A stretch of 64,000 nucleotides of DNA from assembly GCA_026413225.1 (NCBI GenBank), contig CM048553.1, positions 98,058,190 through 98,122,189 on the forward strand, written 5' to 3'. Position numbers and translations under genes: made by a program. The notes beneath the pieces were generated by a model. The model saw only the letters and a program-made list of their open reading frames with translations, had not been told where the DNA came from and did no database searches. Positions 1 through 10,672 of this stretch are shown here, in pieces (positions within the stretch are counted from its first letter, which is position 1; each line of letters begins with the position of its first letter). Origin of the DNA: Otis tarda. Lineage: Eukaryota; Chordata; Aves; Otidiformes; Otididae.

Positions 1-1720
1 GAGCATGCCTTGCTGCGTGGATGCTGTGCTGCAGCCCGACTGTAAACTCCTGGCCCCTGAAAATCCTTTAAAGGCTGGAAAAGGGAGTTAGCAGGAGCTG
101 TGGGAATTGTGTTTCTCCTTCTGTTTCAGTAAGGATAAACGAGCAGGCAGAGAGGAATTATTAGCTATAGATTTAGCTGACAAGAGTGTGTATGGGAGAA
201 AAACGTATTTCAGTAAGCTAAGCAGCTCCCTGGTGGTGATTTGTTTTTTAGAGGTGTAATATAGTTGTTAAAGTTTGAAAGGAACAGAGCTGGTGGCTCA
301 GGTCCTTCCTGGTTTCTGTAACTTACTGGAATTACCAGAATTCATTAAGAAACCAGAATGATCAACCAGGGGCTTGTTTGTTTGTTTTCTCCCCATGACT
401 TTTATGTGGCTGGTTATTTTGTTACTTTTCCGACTGTTTAATTACAGTTTTCAAAACTAGCCCTAAATAGCATAGTGTATGGGTGTTTGGAGGAGAGAGT
501 TTATGCAAACCTAATTATGCTGCAGCACCATTCATACTGCTTATGTTTCAGGGATATTACCCAAGAGTTAATTTATTTCCTTTCTCTGTATACAAAATAG
601 GAATCTAATTCTATTTTTGCAAAGGTATGTGTATCATAAGAATGCACTGCAATGATTTTTTAATTTATAAATCTGTTAAAGGATTTTAATGAGACTGAAC
701 TGCAAGAGGAAACTGAGGAGTTTTTTACTAATTTGGAAAATACCAGATTTAACTATTACATTTCAATCTCTTACATGGAAAATACTCTCTTGTTGGAATT
801 AGCTCCTATATAATATTCTGAAAATAAAAAGGCACTTCGTCTTTCTTTTGAAATCAGTGACTACTTAAGATATTTTTATAAATTCTTGATTTCTGATGTG
901 CACTGGCAGACTCTGTGGGGACCAGAGGTATGATTCCCTCTAATTAAGTTTTGAAGTGTATCCCCGTTGTTTCCTTCTTGAAAAGGTTCATAGTTTTAGA
1001 ACATTCAGTGCTGTCACTAAAATCTTTCAGACCACAAATACTGCAGCAGCCTTTAATTTTTTTTTTTTTGTTGGATAACTCACCTTTTCAAATAAGTCAA
1101 TGTTTTATTTCCTATATCTAGTTAAATTCAGTAACTTACTTAGAAATAGGTGTGTCTTTCTGCGCTTTTAAATAGAAAGGTAATATTCCCACAAAAGAGC
1201 TTGTCATACTCTGACTGTCATGCTGATAGTCTGTCATCTACATGGCTGGAAGAGATCTCCCATGGCATCAAGCCTCCTTGGTCACTATTTCTGCAGTCAA
1301 GCCTTCTCCACAGAATCACCAATTTCTTTCTGATTGTCCCCACTATTTGCTTAAATGTGTCTTACCAATGGAATTTAAATCTTTGTTTAAAAAAAAAAAA
1401 GTGTAATATGCAGTTTATATTAAAAAAAATAGAATAAAGACAACAGATATTAGGGACATTATTGTAAATATCCTTACAATAATCTTGCTCTTATAACTTC
1501 TGTGTTCAGAAATTTCCCACCTCAGGAAGATAGCCAGTAACTTTTTTGAATGTGTTTTAAAAAATCTCTAACACTTACACACGGACTAGACTAGCCTGAA
1601 AACTGCTTTACATGTTTTTTGTGTTAATTAGACTTTAAGTTTGGGTGGAAACTTGGATGTTGTGAAAATAAGGGATTAGGATAATTAGGTTTTTTATATA
1701 GAACTTGATATATACCGGTT
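1..1720. other. AT-rich noncoding DNA, no gene recognised
   Basis: I see no exon, RNA gene or recognisable transposon here. The stretch is AT-rich with short homopolymer runs, for example T-runs near 1060 and A-runs near 1390 and 1425. A 95-codon open frame at 1150-1437 ends in poly-lysine codons from an A-run and resembles no family I know. It is best read as intronic or intergenic DNA. Confidence 0.6.
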
Positions 1721-2054
1721 TTCCAGTACCGAAAGGTGGCTTGTAAGAAAGATGGGGAGAAAGTCTTTAGCAGGGCCTGTTGTGATAGGATGAGGGGTAA
1801 TGGTTTTAAAACAGAGGGAGGTAGATTCAGAGTTGATGTAAGGAAAATTTTTTTTACAGTGAGGGTGGTGGAACACTGGACCAGGATGCCCAGAGAGGTG
1901 GTAGATGCCCCATCCCTGGAAACATTCAAGGCCAGGTTGGACAGGGCTCTGAGCAACCTGATCTGGTTGGAGATGTTCCTGCTTCTTGCAGGGGGATTGG
2001 ACTAAATGACCTTTAAAGATCCCTTCCAACCCAAACCATTCTATGATTGTATGA
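1721..2054 (+). mobile_element. CR1 LINE, 3'-end fragment (sense)
   Basis: This is a 5'-truncated copy of the avian CR1 non-LTR retrotransposon in + orientation. The readable landmarks run in the expected order: the segment coding the extreme C-terminus of ORF2 (codons resembling RGNGF, then FFTVRV, HWTR, PREVVDAPSLETFKARLD), then GGGGGATTGGACTAAATGACC, CCCTTCCAACCC, and the terminal ATTCTATGATTGTATGA. The insertion ends at that octamer-like tail without poly(A), which is typical of CR1. An open frame of about 89 codons persists (1736-2005), but it is only the tail of the reverse-transcriptase protein, so the copy is dead. Similar 3' ends occur at 19520, 26211 and 55391. Confidence 0.93.
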
Positions 2055-5000
2055 ACAGCTTCCACTGCTGTGAATTATTGCATCCTGCTTGAATTGCTTT
2101 GAGAAAAAAAAGCATCCAGACAATGAGAAATGCCCAATTAGTGAATATGTCAGGAAAATGTGATTTGAGTAAGTTGTCTAGCATTGCACAAGGACATAAA
2201 AATTACATTTACTCAAATAACATAAATTCAGGAATCTTCTTGTTTCTGAGTACTTGATTTGCTCTTTTATTATGGCTTTGCTTAACCTGAGTTCCTTTGG
2301 AAAAAAAAAAAAAAGGAACAACTCTCTCCACTAACACCTGGAGAAAATAGACATTTCCTGGGATGGACTGATTTTTAAGTGGCTGCAAGAAAGATTCAAA
2401 CCATTATATCCTGGCAGAGACCTCTCACTTGAATTAATGGTGTAATGAGTACCACTGAAAATAGTTCTCCTCTGTCAACCAGCCACCTGAAAAACAGACA
2501 CAGAATTTTTCTGTATATTTACTGGAAAGGAAAGACCTAGCAACCTATGGGACTCTGTCTAGGCCTGAGATCCCATGTTTTCCCGTGGTTATTCTTTCAC
2601 CATTCTTGCCTCTTCCACTCTGTGATCCCTCTCCTCTGGCTTTCCTCCTAGTCATCTTTCCACCTCTGCTGTACCTGCCAGCTCTCTTTCCTTCGTAGTC
2701 GGTTCTCAGCTTTGTACTCGGACTGTTTTCTGCTCTCAGGCAAGGAGATCATACAAATATGACAGGTATGACAAATATACAAGTTTGCCAGCTCTGATTG
2801 TTGGTGCTGAAGCCACAGCTCACCTGGAACACCATGAAGGAGGAGTGCATGGAAGGGGGAGCCTCTGACCAATTATGCTGGTGGCATGGAACAGATAAAC
2901 CTCTTCTAGTGGCTTAAAATTTCAGATGGATTGGATGCATTTTCACACAGCAGAATACAGTGGTCTGAGCCTTGGAAATCATACCTCCTTCACTGCACCT
3001 TTTATCTCAGCTCCTCCATGCAAACATGGAAAAGCTCAAACACCTTAATGCTACAAATTGCAATTTTGTTACTTAAAAAAATTAAAAAAGACAAAACACT
3101 ATATGTGCCCCAACTTCATTCTTAAAAACTACACAGCTGGAAATTTTCTGTGAAAACAATGAGCTTGCATGCTATAAACAACTTACAACATGATCTTATG
3201 ATGGAAAATATTACACAACGTTAACTAAAAATACAGTTCCCAGCTCTGTGTATTATTGCAACTTTTGAGTTAGCAAGTTGCATTAAAATCAAAGAACTCC
3301 ACATTTGCTCAAGAAGCTGTTCAGAAGTTAGAAAATGGCAACATTTTGGACTATCAGACTCACTTTCTCAAGTCAAATGCCCTCATTTTCATGGGGGTGT
3401 TTCTGAGATTCCCTCACAACTTAGCCTGCAGAAACTTTTTCTTCCAGGCCCAGTAAGCCTGTCTATTTCTTGTTATAGAAAGGAAAATAATACAAATGTA
3501 ACAAGTATTTATGCTATTTGTCTTATAGAAAAATCAGCTGAATAATATTGTTAGATAACACTGGAAAACACTTTTGCAGAGCAGGAAGGGAAAGTTACAG
3601 GGTTTGGTTTTTGAGGAGGGAGTGGGTTAGGTTTTGGTTTTGGTTTTTAAATGTGACAGAAATCCCAATTTAAAGTATAGTTTTATGAGCCAAGGTATTA
3701 AGAATTGACCTTGCCCAGGGTTTTACCCTCCTGCTCCTGGCTGTGTATCTCACCACAGACCTTGTCCTACCTCGGCCTTCAGTGCACCCTGCTCTCAACT
3801 GGGTTACCTCACTCAAAAATGGCAAAGCACTAATGCAGCAAAAAGTGGGTATTTTCTTTTCTTAGTGTTATTACTGGCGTACTGACTGTTGTGACAAGTA
3901 CCAGATGTGACAGGGCCATGAGGCGGAGAGCAGGGACAGATAATGAGGAGATGTGAGGCCTTGTCCCTGTGAGCACCGGTGAGCTGCCTGCAAAACCATA
4001 CCCTTGCCGCACCTGAAGAAGGTCCTGTAGCGGGAAATCCTACCAACACTTCACTGCCCAGCCAACGGAGCAGCACAAACTCCAGGGGTTAACTGCATAG
4101 GAAGATAAAGTCTTTACGGAAAATGTTTGTACATCTTTGCTTGGCTAGTGAGGGCATCTAGGTATGTTACATATGGAATTATTTTTGAGTGAGTTCTTGG
4201 TATTTCTTCATAAACACCCATCACCTATTCAGATTTGTATGTCTGCCTGGGTTGGACAGACTCACTACAGCCATAAATACATCTTATGCTATAGATTTTC
4301 ATCACAACACTGAAATAATGAATTTCAGTGTTTCTCTTTCTGCATAATGGGCAGCAATCTTGAAAATGGGGAGGAAGATGTGGGGGTGTGCAATAAGATT
4401 GCCAGGGAAATTTCCTGCAGACTTCCAATGTAACTGAAGTCTGTCAGACAGAAAAGGTTTGTTCCCTTTTTCACAGTCTTACATAGCCAGTATAGGAGCA
4501 CTGTGTATGATTCATTTTCTTGTGTAGTTTGCCTTGTTCTTCATGTTACACTTCACTAAATATATTTACTTTTATTTCTGCCATTCCACATGACAGAATT
4601 TATCTGCAAGAAAGGAATTTTCACTGCAAGAAAGGTTTTATAGACAGAGAGTGAAGCGGCGAAACATGAGGCAGGAATCTAATGCAAGATGTTAAGCACT
4701 GTCTTTACCAAAATCGAGGAGAAATTAAACTTCTTATTCCACTAAAGAACTTGAAACCTCAAAGTAATATGGTAGCATAATGGGAAGTGGCTCTTAATGA
4801 GCTTATGCAGTTATTGCAAGTTAAGAGCAGTTGCATGTTTGGTTAACAAAATACTGGAGATACATTATCATTAAATGTTGGTGATAATGCAGTCACAACA
4901 ACAGCAATACACATAAGCCTCACAGAGCTATTTAATTTACTGTATCTTCTATAAGGAGCAAAAACAAGGAAAGAAAATAAGACACAGCTGTAGGGGGAAA

Positions 5001-5689
5001 AAAACCTCACAGGATTAGACCAAAAAAGCATGGTAGCTAATAATAAAAGAGCAATCAAGTTCACCTTGAATGGCTAAAACAAAACAATGACAAACAAAAC
5101 AAACAACGCCAAACTAAACAAAACATAAACCTTCTACCTCAGAGGAATACTCTTTTTCAGAGTTAGCGTCTCTGGAAACATGCTTGGTGGGAGATTTTAA
5201 TCACCTAATCAAACAAGGAATAGAAACATTAATGATTTCTAACCTGCTGAAACTCAGCATCTCTTGGGGTCTGCTTCATCACCTGAACTTAAAAGTTCTG
5301 CATCTGCCAGCTTGGCTCATGAGCACAAAGCCAGAGGAAAAACAGGCGATTTCTGAGAGAGCTGTGTGAACCCTCTCCACTTCAGCAAGACAGTTGATTT
5401 GAAACACTGCATAAAATATACAGGTTTTTTGGACAGTAGGGAAGCTGAGGACACGGTGACTGTACTATCCTACTCCTGCCCCTCCCTGCAACCTGGTGTC
5501 ACCTGCATGTTTGCCCATGGTGTCTTCTGTCTCAGCAAAGGCCATGGATTAAGATATTCAAGGGTACGTGTCCGTGGTGTACTTGGCTTGTTAATGGCAT
5601 GTCAAGCCATTGACCGCTACCTCTGAGCCTGGCAGTCCAGCCAATTTGCAGCCGATCTGTCTGTCCCACCTCTGTTTCCTTAGCTTAAA
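2055..5689. other. Noncoding DNA, no gene recognised
   Basis: No exon, RNA gene or clear transposon was seen in this 3.6-kb stretch. It is AT-rich, with scattered poly-A/T runs (near 2300) and GGTTTT-type simple sequence near 3600-3650. Open frames of 60-87 codons occur on both strands without recognisable domains, and I take them as chance. An A/C-rich simple repeat lies at 5076-5131. Confidence 0.55.
5076..5131. repeat. A/C-rich low-complexity tract (degenerate CAAAA)
   Basis: The + strand is nearly all A and C, with repeated AAACAAAAC-like words over about 55 bp. It looks like a degenerate simple repeat and may be the decayed tail of something older, but no adjoining element is recognisable. 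Confidence 0.7.
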
Positions 5690-6600
5690 AGGGAGACTGC
5701 CGTGGGAGATAGTATCAGAAGTCTAAATATATTTTACCTCTACCACTCTCCCTTCAGACTCTTTGTTCAGGGAGGAAAGTGAGCAGAGTCAAGCATGATT
5801 CGCCCTTGAAAAATCCTTGCTGGCTGCTCCTGCTAGTCATCTTCTCCAGTCTGTCTTTGGAGATGGATTATGAGGGGATATCTGCTAGGGACTTTCCAGA
5901 GGCTGAGGTGAAACTGACCCACAGATTGTTCCCTGGGCTTCCTTCCTTGCTTGTCCTTCCGTAAAGATGGGAATAATATTAGCCTTTTCCTTGTCATCAG
6001 GGACCTTGACCTATGACCTTGATTTTTCACAGGTGATTGACAATGGCTTCACAATCACATCAGTCAACTTTGTCAGATCCTTGGGTGAAACCTGGCCTGA
6101 TAGATCTGAACATATCTGGTTTCTCTACGTAGTCTTTAAACTATTGCTACTTTGCTGTTGGCTGGTCCTCTGAATGGTTTTCTGAATGGTGTTGACAATT
6201 GCTGGGACTTGGGAGCAGGCTTTGGCTATGAAGTCTTGTAAGAAAGGACACTGAGTGCTGCCTCTTTGATGCCTGTTGCTTGTCTCTTCCCCATCCATCA
6301 ACACGCTCACTTTTTTCCTGACCTTCCTCTTGCAAATAGCGTTCTGGTAGAATTTTTTCTTTTTAACCTTAATGTCCCTTGCTGGCTCCAGTGGGGCTTT
6401 TGCCTTCCTGGTTTTCTGCCAAAGTGGCCAGGCAGTGCTTCTGTTCTCCTCCTGTCTTGCCGATCTTTATTTACACTTGCATGCTCCCTTTTTGTATTTT
6501 CAGTTCATTAAAACTCTTCTCAGCCAAGCAGGCGCTCTGCCAGAAAGGTGAACTCAAGACAGGGAATAGTCCAAGCCATATAGAAGTGGACTTCTGAAAA
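5690..6600 (-). mobile_element. Old CR1 LINE fragment, internal ORF2 region (antisense)
   Basis: Read on the - strand, this matches the internal part of a CR1 ORF2. The + strand carries the familiar antisense landmarks: GTCAAGCATGATT around 5788, TTTGGAGATGGATT around 5857, GATGGGAATAATATTAGCC then TCATCAGGGACC around 5966-6005, GACAATGGCTTC around 6040, and CCTTAATGTCCCTTGCTGGC near 6370-6390. In CR1 these correspond to the front of the reverse transcriptase and the linker after the endonuclease. The - strand has many stops and indels (only 60-70 codon frames survive), so it is an inactive relic. The 3' end and the 5' end are missing. Boundaries are approximate. Confidence 0.8.
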
Positions 6601-7759
6601 ATACGGCAGGTGAACAAGTTTTCTAAAGGAGATAGATTTAGGCCGATGAGGGCAAGGACTTTAAAATAAGATGTAGTGCTGTCCTTGTTTGTCCGGGAAG
6701 ATGACGTTCCCTGTGGGTGGGTGAGACGCCAGACTGTCCATCCCGCCTTTTGGTAAATTTTTCATTTCATGCTGAACTTCATATTACTGCAGTCGCATTG
6801 TTACCAAGACAATCATAGACAATTCACTGTGTGGAGCCACAAGTGGACAGGGGGTAGCAGGAAAGTAATGAAAGCAGAGAGCTTTCTGAAGAAATGAAAA
6901 AGTTGTGTCTGTCTGTGTGGGAAGAGTCTGCTGAAGGTTAGTGTATAAGGGGATGTAGAGAGGGTAATTGGCTGGATGTCAGAAAATGTGTGGTAGGATA
7001 GCAGGTGAGAAAAGTTATTCTTCAGAGAAGAGGAATTTGAAGCTTAAAAGATCAGAAAGAAGAGTTCATTATTAAGTCTGGGTCAAGTGGCTGAGACAAG
7101 CTAAAACAATTGAGAAGGAAAAGGTCTTCAGTCAGAAGTGAATGAAGATGAAAATTGCTTGAGTTCAAGGTAAAAGTTAAAGAAACAGGAAGAGGAAGAG
7201 ACATATAGGAACAAAAGGAATAGTAAAGAGGGGATTTGGAGACATCAGCTTGGAAAGGAAGAGTGAAAATCTTGCTGGCCTCAAAAAAGGAGAAAGCATG
7301 GGGTGAGAACAGGAACCCCTCCTAGCCATTGGGGAGCAAAACTGGATCTTCGCGAGAGAAGAGGCTCTGGGTGGCTGTGAGGTGGGATGCAGTGAGGAGG
7401 GCACGGCGGTGGGGGCTTGGCAGGGAGAGGTCATGGGCAGAAACCAGGGTGTTGGAAAAGCTGCTGGAGAAAGTGTGTTGAAAGAGGGAGAAGAGAGTAA
7501 GGGATGGTATTGCCTCTAGCTGAGGAACTGGCTAGGTGCGAGAAAAAGTAAATTAATAGGAAAGAGAAATGTGTTGAAGATTCCTGAAAAAAACCCTCTG
7601 ACATCAGGAAGCAGGAGAGGGGAAATCAGTTCGTCAGAAATCTAATTTCTTTCTTTTTTCTGTCTTTCTTAAAACAAAAACCCAGAAAAAACAAACCTTC
7701 CCCCTTCTAGTGTATCTTTATCTAAATCCTTTTGTCAGTTATTGTGGTTTCCAGTTAGA

Positions 7760-7786
7760 AATATATATATACACATATATATATAT
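7760..7786. repeat. AT microsatellite with ACAC interruption
   Basis: This is a (AT)n run interrupted by ACAC and is nearly its own reverse complement. It is a short simple repeat with no other context. Confidence 0.85.
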
Positions 7787-7819
7787 TCTCTGTTTAACAG
7801 ACCATGACGAAAAATGACA

Positions 7820-7895
7820 GATTAAACCCCTAATCCTGAAAATATGCACGTGCTTAATTCTGCAGTCATATACTTATGTTCTTAACTGTTTTGTT
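7820..7895. repeat. Possible ancient amniote interspersed repeat
   Basis: The words CCTAATCCTGAAAATATGCACGTGCTTAA and, further on, ACTTATGTTCTTAAC resemble an old palindromic repeat common in turtle and crocodile genomes (consensus I recall: GATCCTGCAAACACTTA-GCACGTGCTTAACTTT). The recalled consensus is from memory and the match is degraded, so this is a tentative call. Confidence 0.35.
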
Positions 7896-10118
7896 AAATC
7901 AGAGCTGGAGTGCTCGACTGCTTTAAATATTGAAAATCAAGATGCTTTCAGAAGGATTTAATACCATTTCAGACTTAACAGATTTGGATATTAGATCACG
8001 AATACTTAAAAAAAAATAAAGCCACCCTGAACGACACACATAATTTTTAATTTGCTGTGATATCTCTATACAACTGTATATTCCCTATATTTATAATTCA
8101 TGAGATTTTTCAAAGCTGAAGTTACTTACTTAATGTTTTTTGTTTATAAATTAAGACACATAAGATGCTGGACCTAATCGGCAGTGACTGGATCAATCTT
8201 TAAATTAAAACTGGCTAGATATTTTTTCTGATTTGGAATCAGAAAAATGGAACATGCACAAGCTGTTTTTTATCTTTATCATTAATACCTAATTCATTCA
8301 AAACATTTGATTAATAATTTTTAATTGAGATTTTTCATTGGAGCATTTAGTTGTGCTGCCTAGTTAGAAAGAATTAAATTATGTTGTCAGGGTTTTCTGA
8401 ACATACTCTGATTTTATTCCTAGAGTTCCATATTAAAATGAATGAGGTTGATATGACAGAAGTTTATAAACTCATTTAGAGGTCATTCTGTTTAAAAAAT
8501 AGAATTAAATTTTCTATTATTTTCTTATATGTTGCAAACTTTTGATGAAGAAAGGTCGGTGACAAAGAAACTGTGCCCTTCTTTATAATCTAATTAATAT
8601 TGTTTATAAATAGGGAATCACCCACTGTTACATTTTTATCCCATAATCTCTATGGAGAAATGCACAAATGATGGTGTAATTTTGTATCTATGACTTAGAA
8701 AAATGAGTCTTATTCCTCTCTTCCTTTACGTAGTTATTATCCAACATAAATGTTATGTTATTACACTGTCAGAGCTTAATGTAGGCATGCTGATCTTCAT
8801 TGACTTTTGTCTTGGCAACTGCAAGAGGTTCTGTGATGAAATTTAGTATCCTGATTTAGGTTCCCAAATCATTACATTTACCTATAGGTGGGGGTTTTGC
8901 ATATTTAAAATTATGAGGTTTAAATATGTAAGTTGTTTTCAAAAGACAAACAATTGAGAAACAATTATAATTTTCTATGTGTTACAAGTTTAAAAGAAAA
9001 ATTAATGTTGCTTTCTGTTCAGGTCTTAAAGTAAGAGGCTCCTAATTAAATGCTATCAGTATCGTTTTGATTTGGTGACTTAGTAAAAAGAAGGCGCCTT
9101 GCTGCATGATACAGACGTAAGAGAATGCACGCTTTGGAGAAAAACCGGTTGGAGAAAAAATGATGAAAATAAATGTTTCTGTATGGAACCAAGGCCCTTT
9201 TCTGAAAGCTAAGTTTTACAGGCGTATTTGGAAAACATGCTGAATGCAGGAGGCACAGTTACGGGTTCTTCAGCCCCAGGGGAAATACGGTATCCTATGT
9301 GCTGCCCCAGAAGGAACACAGGCCAGTGACTGATTCATCAGAAAGACTTCTAGCTGAATATTCCTCCTTGAATGCACCTGCCAGCCTAAAAAAGGACATG
9401 ATAGATCTGGAAAAACTTTGCTGACCCATCCTGGAAGCAGAGAGGAAGATGATGTTGTAACAAGTATCTGTTTTTCTTTCCATAGCACAAGGCCATTTGG
9501 GTCGTACTCTGCTCCCATAATTCACACTCCACACTGTGAGGAAGACAAAGCAAATGCTCCGTTGGTGTGCTTATCTTGTACATACAGTGATTTTTATGTT
9601 GAAGTTGTACCTGGGACAACATGATTTAAGATATCTGACATTTGGGCAGTGTTTGGGTTTGACTGAGCTGTCTGACAGAATACCCCAGTGGATTAGTGCT
9701 GGACACAGTGTGTGTGCGTTACGTCTGTATGCATAATTTTTGTAAGGTTGGATGAAATAATGGCCTTGTGCCTGGAAAGGCACGTTCTCCATGTAGTGGG
9801 CTCCTGTAGCAATAGTATTACTAGTGTACTAATGCTAACAGAGTTACTCCTCTAGAACTAGTATTCTAGCAGAATTACTCCGGTAGAAACTGTATCTATA
9901 CTTAAGCAAGAATATTTCTGGCAATATCTCTGTGAGAAACAGTCTTGCAACCCTTGGGAAACAGCTCATGGCTGAATTCAGCAACTGTCCCATCCTCTGG
10001 CAGCAGCCCCATGCATGAGAAACACGCCAGCACCTCCAGCTTTTCACAGTGGACACAAGTTAGAGTTCAGAAACTTCCTCTGCAGTCTATCACTTTCTTG
10101 ATCTCATAGATCTCAGCG

Positions 10119-10119
<1 letters not shown>

Positions 10120-10150
<31 letters not shown>
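10120..10150. repeat. Uninterrupted T31 homopolymer (A31 on the - strand)
   Basis: Thirty-one consecutive T residues on the + strand, the longest homopolymer in the window. It is separated from the CTCCT array by only 55 bp of pyrimidine-rich DNA. It could be slippage expansion or the poly(A) tail of a - strand retroposed sequence. No AATAAA is visible just upstream on the - strand. The length in the real genome is probably polymorphic, or uncertain in the assembly. Confidence 0.97.
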
Positions 10151-10151
<1 letters not shown>

Positions 10152-10205
10152 GCTATCTTGCTTTTTGCCACCCTTTCTCTCTCTCGGATTCTTCTTATAG
10201 ATAGC

Positions 10206-10672
10206 CTCCTCTCCTCTCCTCTCCTCTCCTCTCCTCTCCTCTCCTCTCCTCTCCTCTCCTCTCCTCTCCTCTCCTCTCCTCTCCTCTCCTCTCCTCTCCG
10301 AACCTCTCTGAACCTCTCCGAACCTCTCTGAACCTCTCCGAACCTCTCCGAACCTCTCCTCTCCAAACCTCTCCGAACCTCTCCTCTCTGAACCTCTCCT
10401 CTCCGAACCTCTCCGAACCTCTCCTCTCTCCAAACCTCTCTGAACCTCTCCTCTCCTCTCCCGAACCTCCCCTCCCCAAACCTCTCCGAACCTCCCGAAC
10501 CTCCCTGAACCTCCCCTGCTCTCCCCTCCCCTCCCCTCCCCGAACCTCCCCAAATCTGTCCTCTCCGAATCTATCCTCTCCGAACCTCTCCTCTCCGAAC
10601 CTCTCTGAACCTTTCCGAACCTCTCCTCTCTGAATCTCTCCTCTCTGAACCTCTCCAAACCTCTCCTCTCCC
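10206..10672. repeat. CTCCT pentamer array grading into CTCYGAACCT decamers
   Basis: Positions 10206-10295 are 18 perfect copies of CTCCT. From 10296 the array continues in the same 5-bp register, but pairs of pentamers become a decamer, CTCCG/CTCTG followed by AACCT, interleaved with remaining CTCCT units. Past about 10415 small insertions (CTCTCC, CCCTCC) break the register, and the array ends near 10672. The + strand is almost entirely pyrimidine in the first part. The pentamer block is a mirror repeat (TCCTCTCCT), a sequence class able to form intramolecular triplex DNA. The - strand shows long open frames of Arg/Glu/Gly-rich low-complexity peptide (up to 181 codons) only because the repeat lacks stops; they are not genes. 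Confidence 0.97.

Larger units (their letters stand above)
6601..10119. other. Noncoding DNA; purine-rich left part, AT-rich right part
   Basis: No gene is recognised. From about 6840 to 7640 the + strand is strongly purine-biased, with AGGAAGAGG- and GGAGAAAG-like words repeated irregularly. From about 7900 to 9160 the DNA is AT-rich and full of ATTA/TAAT words and a MEF2-like TTTATAAATAGGG near 8604-8616. An AT/AC microsatellite sits at 7760-7786. Open frames around 9270-9800 overlap each other on both strands and show no domain. Confidence 0.55.

Noticed and set aside
10206..10672. Minus-strand GGTTCG in each decamer, like the start of a tRNA B box
   Set aside because: The next positions (GAGAGG) do not fit GGTTCGANNCC, and there is no A box, cloverleaf or terminator arrangement.
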